This document shows, piece by piece, positions 59,128-64,000 of a DNA stretch of 64,000 nt; position 1 is the first letter of the stretch; each line of letters opens with the position of its first letter. The position numbers and the translations under genes were made by a program. This DNA comes from Ch128b sp964527925. GTDB lineage: Bacteria > Bacteroidota > Ignavibacteria > Ch128b. The notes below the pieces were generated by a model. That model saw nothing but the letters and a program-made list of their open reading frames with translations. It made no database searches and had not been told where the DNA came from. Location of the stretch: NCBI GenBank assembly GCA_964527925.1, contig CAZGQO010000001.1, forward strand, positions 372,001-436,000, in the 5' to 3' direction.

Positions 59128-60942
59128 ATGAAAAATTTAATATCAAAATCAGCAATCATTATGCTTTTCATTTGTTCTAATTTATTTTCTCAGATCATCT
59201 TTGGTTGGATTTCGGATACCCACATTGGTTCACCCGGTGCAGAAGAAGATCTTTTGAAAGTTGTGAACGTGATAAACAAACAAAATGTACTCTTTACAAT
59301 TATCTCAGGAGATATAGCTGAAAAAGGTTCAGATAAAGAACTCATCTCTGCCAAAAAGATTTTTGAAAAATTAAATCGACCTTACTTCATTATTCCAGGC
59401 AATCACGATACAAAATGGAGCGAATCTGGATGTACAAAATTTTCCCAGATTTTTGGTGATAACAGGTTTTTCTTTCTTTATAATGATTATTGTTTTATTG
59501 GAATCAATAGTGGAATCCCTTTGCGAGGAGGCGGCGGACACATTGCACCCGAAGATATTGAATGGTTGAAACACAAACTGAGTAAACTATCTTCTTCAAC
59601 GAAAGTTATTTTAACGGTTCATCACCCGGCAAACTCTGAAATTGACAACAATAGAGAATTACTCAGATTGCTAAATAAATTTGATAAAGTTTTGATACTG
59701 GTTGGTCATGGTCATTCAAATCGTTCATTAAACTCTGATGGAATCAAAGGTGTGATGGGAAGGTCAAGTTTGAGTAAGTCTGAATCACCAGGATTTAATC
59801 TTGTGAAACTTCAAAATGACAGCGTCTGGATCGAAACGCACAACTTAGAGAATAAAAAATTATGGTATCAGAACTCGTTGTATAAAATTAGTTCTGAAAA
59901 AGATCTGGAAAAAATTCAAATGGACTCAGTTAAATCAGACATTAAAAGAATTTTCGATTCAAAAACATCTCTTGTGAAAACAGGAGTTTTGATTGGAAAA
60001 AATTTACTACTTGCGGATTTGAATGGTTATGTTTATTCAATATCTCTAACTGGTCGAATCAACTGGGAAAAATATTTCGCAACTCCTTTTTTCGCTAAAC
60101 CTGTTGTATATAAAAACAAAATAATCTTCGCAGGTTCTGATGGAAGTATTTTTATTCTCAATCAAAAAAATGGAAAGTTAATTAAGAAGTATAATCTAAA
60201 TTCTTACATCATTGCAACCCCTGTAATCGTTAAAGACAGATTGGTTGTTTTTACAAATGATGGTTGCGTTCAAATAATCAATTTGAAAAGTGATAAAATA
60301 ATCAGGAAGAAAGTTGCGGAAAGGAATTTTGAAACAATTCCTTTCACTTTTAATCAGAACATATTAATTGGTAACTGGGATAATTTCCTTTACAATTTGG
60401 TTGTTCACAAAGGTGATTCAATTTCAGTTGAATGGAAATGGATGGAGAACAAAAATTTTTATTACTCACCTGCTGCTTGTTTTCCAGTAATCGATAAGTT
60501 TGATAGAATATTTGTTTCAACTCCTGACAAATTTATTTCTGGAATAGATTTGAAAACTGGCAGAACTGTGTTTCGGTCCAATGATTTTAATGCGTGGGAA
60601 TCGATTGGAATTGATGATGAAAAGAAAACACTATTTGTCAAAGGTCTCGTAGATACACTTTATGCAGTCTCGTTGAGTGGTTCCACACCTCAATTATTCT
60701 GGAAATCTTTTATAGGTTATGGTCTTGACACAAATCCAATCCCGCTTTCATTTTTTCAGAACAAAATTTTGGTTCCAGCGAAAAATGGTAATCTTTATGT
60801 AGTTGATTCCAAAACAGGCAAGCTGATTAATTCATTTTTTCTGGGAAATGCAAGACTTAATAACATCGTAAAACTAAATCAAAATGAAGTAATCGTTTCA
60901 AACATGGATGGAGAAATTTATAGAGTGAAAATTAATCAATGA
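59128..60942 (+). CDS. Secreted metallophosphoesterase fused to a PQQ-type beta-propeller
   Basis: A signal peptide (KSAIIMLFICSNLFSQ) leads into a calcineurin-like phosphoesterase: SDTHIG (near 31), SGDIAEKG, PGNHDTKW, VHHPA and GHGHSNR supply the metal ligands. From about residue 280 the protein changes to repeated blades (LLADLNGYVYSIS, IIFAGSDGSIFILNQKNGK, ILVPAKNGNLYVVDSKTGK), a PQQ/quinoprotein-like propeller. It probably works in the periplasm or outside on an unknown phosphoester. Its stop overlaps the HAD gene (ATGA). Confidence 0.88.
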   Translation: MKNLISKSAIIMLFICSNLFSQIIFGWISDTHIGSPGAEEDLLKVVNVINKQNVLFTIISGDIAEKGSDKELISAKKIFEKLNRPYFIIPGNHDTKWSESGCTKFSQIFGDNRFFFLYNDYCFIGINSGIPLRGGGGHIAPEDIEWLKHKLSKLSSSTKVILTVHHPANSEIDNNRELLRLLNKFDKVLILVGHGHSNRSLNSDGIKGVMGRSSLSKSESPGFNLVKLQNDSVWIETHNLENKKLWYQNSLYKISSEKDLEKIQMDSVKSDIKRIFDSKTSLVKTGVLIGKNLLLADLNGYVYSISLTGRINWEKYFATPFFAKPVVYKNKIIFAGSDGSIFILNQKNGKLIKKYNLNSYIIATPVIVKDRLVVFTNDGCVQIINLKSDKIIRKKVAERNFETIPFTFNQNILIGNWDNFLYNLVVHKGDSISVEWKWMENKNFYYSPAACFPVIDKFDRIFVSTPDKFISGIDLKTGRTVFRSNDFNAWESIGIDDEKKTLFVKGLVDTLYAVSLSGSTPQLFWKSFIGYGLDTNPIPLSFFQNKILVPAKNGNLYVVDSKTGKLINSFFLGNARLNNIVKLNQNEVIVSNMDGEIYRVKINQ

Positions 60943-61595
60943 GTGAAATGAAAAAATATACAGGAATAATTTTCGATATCGACGGAACATTAACATCAAC
61001 CAACGAATTGATTTTTGCAACATTTAATCACATCGCCCAGAAATATGAAGGCAGAACTTATTCAGATGAAGAAATTATTGCGATGTTTGGTCCCACTGAA
61101 GATGTAATCCTCAAAGAAAAATTTAATGGAGACAAATTCAAAGAAGTGTATGATGAGTATTATAAGTTCTACCAGGAAAAACATCCACGAATGGCTGATC
61201 TCTATCCGGGAATTGTTGATATACTTAAAATGATTAAATCTAAAAATATTCACACTTCTATTTTTACAGGTAAAGGGAAAAAGACTACTACAATTACTCT
61301 GGAAATTCTTGGCATTGAAAAGTTTTTTGATTTGATAATAACTGGTGATGATGTAAAAAATCACAAACCTAATCCTGAGGGAATTTATAAATTTTTAAAT
61401 CACTTCAATCTACCTAAAGAGAAAGTTCTAATGGTTGGTGACTCAGTTGCAGATATTATTGCTGCTAAAGAAGCAGGGGTAAATATTGCTTCAGTTGTGT
61501 GGGATTCTTATGCAAAAGATGAAGTCGTGAAATTAAATCCATTGCATTTTGAGACTGTCAATTCTTTTCGTTCATGGCTCGAAACGGTTATTTAA
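60939..61595 (+). CDS. HAD-family phosphatase (phosphoglycolate phosphatase-like)
   Basis: The 218 residues have HAD motif I FDIDGTLTSTNE (nucleophile near residue 13), an alpha-helical cap, motif II FTGKGKKT, lysine in DDVKNHKPNPEG and motif IV MVGDSVADIIAAKEAG. This matches the phosphoglycolate phosphatase/PPase-like branch. The true substrate is unknown. It is coupled to the upstream phosphoesterase by a 4-base overlap. Confidence 0.85.
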   Translation: MSEMKKYTGIIFDIDGTLTSTNELIFATFNHIAQKYEGRTYSDEEIIAMFGPTEDVILKEKFNGDKFKEVYDEYYKFYQEKHPRMADLYPGIVDILKMIKSKNIHTSIFTGKGKKTTTITLEILGIEKFFDLIITGDDVKNHKPNPEGIYKFLNHFNLPKEKVLMVGDSVADIIAAKEAGVNIASVVWDSYAKDEVVKLNPLHFETVNSFRSWLETVI

Positions 61596-61623
61596 AAAAA
61601 GAGGCCAGACTAAATCTGACCTC
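61594..61623 (-). terminator. Intrinsic terminator between convergent genes
   Basis: Arms GAGGCCAGA (61601-61609) and TCTGACCTC (61615-61623) pair with one G-U/mismatch and a five-base loop. On the minus strand a run of seven U (61600-61594) follows, so it ends transcription of the outer-membrane gene. It also overlaps the HAD stop codon. Confidence 0.75.
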
Positions 61624-61647
61624 CAACATTCTTTTGCATTAAGTGTT

Positions 61648-62988
61648 TTATTTTCTACCGCCAATGTTGAGTGGAAATACAAGAGATACTCTTGGTTCAA
61701 TCCTTTTTTGTGTTTTGTAGCGTATTATATTATCATCCTTATCATATTCGGGAGCAAATGTCCATTGATATAAAAACGAAACCAACAAATAGGTCAAAGG
61801 TTTATAACCGACCTCAGCTGTTAAAATTGATCTATCATCCAGAGTAAAAATATCTTTTTCATCTTCAATATTGATTTTATCATAGGAAGCTCTGAAAACA
61901 TAACTTGCATTCTTAGGTGAAAGATCAGTTTGCAGTCTCAAAATTCCTGATTTCGAAATCTTATCATATCTTGAATAGGATCCTAAAATTTGAACGAAGT
62001 TCAATACATCAACCAGCAACTCACCATAGTAAGAATTTCCCATTGAACGAGTTTGTTCAAGTACTTTTGCATTACTTGTTATAAACCCATTTGCTGAATC
62101 AACAATCAATCGCTTTACTTCGTAAACTTGATTGAAATATCTTGGAATGAATTGATCACCATTAAACCATCGCTCAAACTTCAGATCTATTCCAGCCAAT
62201 CCAAACAAATTAAAGGCAAATCCAGCACCAATTGTCGCACCACTTCCAAAGTCAATAATTTTTGTATAGTTTGAGTAAAGATTTACTCTAAGAATTTTTG
62301 TTTTGACGACTGGAAGTAAAGCATCAAGTCCTACTATAGAAATGTTACCTTTGTCTTCAAGAACTTTCAATTTTTTAGTTGATGGATCAATAACAGCATT
62401 TGTAACTCCAGCATAGTCATTCAAATCAGTTGCTAAAGTTGCACCAACTTCGAGATTTCCAATGACAGGGACTTTTGCGAGATCAGTAAATTGAAGTGGT
62501 CTTGTATAACCTCTCAAACCTAATAAACCTTTTCCACTTAAATCGCCATAAACTGACTCAAATCCAAATTTTCCAAAATCGATATCAAGCTCAACTCCAA
62601 TTTTTCTGTTATCATAGGAAGCACGGTTGTTGTAGTAATAAATTATGTTTCCCTGACCAAGAATTGCTCGATCCAATCCGCCCACTCTAATGTAAAATGG
62701 ATCACCTTTATAACCATAACGCACATATTTAATCAAACTTAGATAATCAGAAAACGAATTAAATTCCTCATTTCTCAAGTTGAAATCTCTGTTGAAACGA
62801 AAATTTAAATCAAGTCCTACACCAAATTTCCCAACCGCAATATCAGGTGCAATGCTGAATAAATAATATGGCTCACCGTTAATATAGGTTAAACCTAATC
62901 CTCCCATAAATTGGTTTTGATTATTGAGGAAGGACTGAGTAAAAGCCTGTGCAGCAACAAATAGTATAACGAGTATACCTTTTCTCAT
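61648..62988 (-). CDS. Outer-membrane beta-barrel protein
   Basis: A signal peptide (RKGILVILFVAAQAFTQ) precedes 430 residues of alternating-polarity strands with many Gly, Tyr and Asn, for example GGLGLTYINGEPYYLFSIAP, FGVGLDLNFRFNRDFN and YELLVDVLNFVQ-like segments. The C-terminal strand ends in RVSLVFPLNIGGRK. This indicates a barrel, possibly a porin-like or DUF-type protein common in Ignavibacteria. No specific cargo can be named. GGAG lies shortly before the ATG. Confidence 0.72.
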   Translation of the reverse strand: MRKGILVILFVAAQAFTQSFLNNQNQFMGGLGLTYINGEPYYLFSIAPDIAVGKFGVGLDLNFRFNRDFNLRNEEFNSFSDYLSLIKYVRYGYKGDPFYIRVGGLDRAILGQGNIIYYYNNRASYDNRKIGVELDIDFGKFGFESVYGDLSGKGLLGLRGYTRPLQFTDLAKVPVIGNLEVGATLATDLNDYAGVTNAVIDPSTKKLKVLEDKGNISIVGLDALLPVVKTKILRVNLYSNYTKIIDFGSGATIGAGFAFNLFGLAGIDLKFERWFNGDQFIPRYFNQVYEVKRLIVDSANGFITSNAKVLEQTRSMGNSYYGELLVDVLNFVQILGSYSRYDKISKSGILRLQTDLSPKNASYVFRASYDKINIEDEKDIFTLDDRSILTAEVGYKPLTYLLVSFLYQWTFAPEYDKDDNIIRYKTQKRIEPRVSLVFPLNIGGRK

Positions 62989-63038
62989 TTTAACTCCTTT
63001 TTTTTTAAATTAATAATTATAAGAGTTTTATGAAAAAA

Positions 63039-63686
63039 TTACTTAGTAAGATTGAACCTGGAAGTAAATAGTATTTGATGACTTTGAGTTAATCGGATAA
63101 AATAAATTCCACTTGAAAGATTTGAGTAATTAAAAATTATCGGCGTAGTGAATGTGATTTTACTGAAGATTTTTTTCCAAGGATGTTGTAAATTTCAAAA
63201 TTCATTTCTCCCCTGAAATTATCATTTGGTCCATCGATTTCAATATTTTTTGATTTTAAATCATTCCGTAGGGAAAACTTGATTGGCGAATTATTCCCTT
63301 CATCGACAATTGATTGTTGATAAAAGATATGAATAGTGTCCGAATAAGCAAATGTCCCATCGTTATCGATTTATTTCAGTCGGTAAAAATAATTGTCTGT
63401 TGAAGGTAAGGTAGAGTCAACATAAACATAGTGCTTGGGAGAATTTGAATTTCCACTTCCGGGTACAAAATCGATTGAATTAAAAATCAAATTTCCATCA
63501 CCACGTTGAATTTCGAATCCATAGTTATTGACTTCGGTTGCAGTCCCCCAACGCAATAGAATTCCATTGCTCAATGCAAAACCTTCAAAATATAATAATC
63601 AATTGGGAGAATATCATTCTTGATTTGACCATTTAGATTAATCTGAAATATTAATCCCAGAATTAGTGTAATCATTTTATTCATCT
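63039..63686 (-). pseudogene. Broken secreted protein with type IX sorting tail
   Basis: The ATG at 63686 begins a signal peptide (MNKMITLILGLIFQINLNGQ). A frameshift near 63590 leads into a fibronectin-like stretch (LLRWGTATEVNNYGFEIQRG). A TAA at 63371-63373 then interrupts the frame (YFYRLK*IDNDG; CAA is expected), and a frameshift at the A7 tract 63170-63176 separates the sorting domain (MNFEIYNILGKK ... NLSSGIYFIRL). The joined protein would be about 215 residues. Its start overlaps the previous stop (ATGA). Confidence 0.8.
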
Positions 63687-64000
63687 TACAATTGCCATTT
63701 TTTGAATGACTGATTTAGTTTTGTCACCTTTTTTTGCAATTACTTTATATAAGTAAACCCCATTGCCCAATAAATCGCCATCTTCATCTCTTCCATCCCA
63801 GAAAATTTTGTTGAAGTTTGTAGTCAGATCAAAGGAGTTTAATTTCAATTCTTTAACCATTCTTCCAGCGACAGTATAAATTTTGATTGTTAGTTCATCG
63901 GGAATTTGAGTTAAAACAAAAGTGAAATAAGTTTGATTAGAAAATGGATTCGGGAAGTTATAAACCCTCAGAATTTCCATATCAGCAGTCACTCTGAAAT
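63681..64000 (-). CDS. PorU-like type IX secretion protein, C-terminal part (cut by window edge)
   Basis: About 106 residues are visible, open at position 64000. The sequence FRVTADMEILRVYNFPNPF starts a FlgD-like domain, followed by TIKIYTVAGRMVKELKLN and FWDGRDEDGDLLGNGVYLYK, ending QKMAIVR. In this phylum that ending is typical of the sortase PorU, which cleaves the sorting domain of type IX cargo, but it also resembles an ordinary type A sorting domain. The absent catalytic part would decide. Confidence 0.55.
   Translation of the reverse strand, partial: FRVTADMEILRVYNFPNPFSNQTYFTFVLTQIPDELTIKIYTVAGRMVKELKLNSFDLTTNFNKIFWDGRDEDGDLLGNGVYLYKVIAKKGDKTKSVIQKMAIVR

Overview
The window looks like a chromosomal segment of an AT-rich, Gram-negative bacterium of the Bacteroidota/Chlorobiota (FCB) group, most likely Ignavibacteria. 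The evidence is the type IX secretion sorting tails, a PorU-like C-terminus, DUF4837 and DUF2723 proteins, and promoters resembling the Bacteroidetes type (TAnnTTTG at about -7). The genus is inferred from gene families only. Protein-level calls come from recognising motifs by eye; no database search was run.

Layout. 1-626: start of secA (minus). 1013-5745: glnE and a DUF2723/GT117 membrane protein (plus). 5824-12983: a minus-strand operon reading greA, a class A beta-lactamase-like gene, tilS, hpt, ftsH, a polyprenol/phytol-kinase-like gene and a DUF4837 lipoprotein. greA has a recognisable promoter and an intrinsic terminator inside its leader. 13355-25411: a minus-strand accessory island of eight genes, all broken by nonsense codons or frameshifts. 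It holds an AAA/DUF4143 ATPase, DUF5131, DUF3800, a membrane protein, a four-helix-bundle protein, a possible HEPN-like protein, an Eco57I-type DNA methylase/specificity protein and a PLD-SNF2 helicase. I read it as a decayed anti-phage or restriction island. A candidate structured RNA with a terminator sits inside it, and short dispersed repeats lie at its edges. 25785-30113: purK, purE, gatB and a type I asparaginase (plus). 30122-34944: murI, glnD and tyrosine phenol-lyase (minus). 35288-35724: an intact DUF2283 antitoxin-like gene with a broken DUF4258 toxin-like partner. 35993-41416: the plus-strand housekeeping cluster yicC-gmk-rpoZ-coaBC-udg-dnaB. 41442-47294: nfo, anmK, an SDR gene, rsmA, a PAP2 membrane phosphatase, a small eight-cysteine protein and ubiE/menG. 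47320-52968: rdgB, an amidohydrolase, an AhpD-like gene, a small outer-membrane protein and uvrA (minus). 53051-58820: a YigZ/IMPACT gene, an unknown gene, a secreted subtilase, lepB and lepA. 59128-64000: a calcineurin-like phosphoesterase with a PQQ-type propeller, a HAD phosphatase, an outer-membrane barrel, a broken T9SS cargo gene and the C-terminus of a PorU-like protein.

The core genes cover nitrogen control (GlnE, GlnD), purine and CoA synthesis, replication and repair (DnaB, UvrA, Nfo, UDG) and translation factors. All of them are intact. Lesions are confined to accessory genes: the island, the toxin-like gene and one secreted protein. The strongest observations are the uniform inactivation of the island, the three-hairpin RNA with a tRNA-Leu-like anticodon arm, and the promoter-hairpin arrangement in front of greA.
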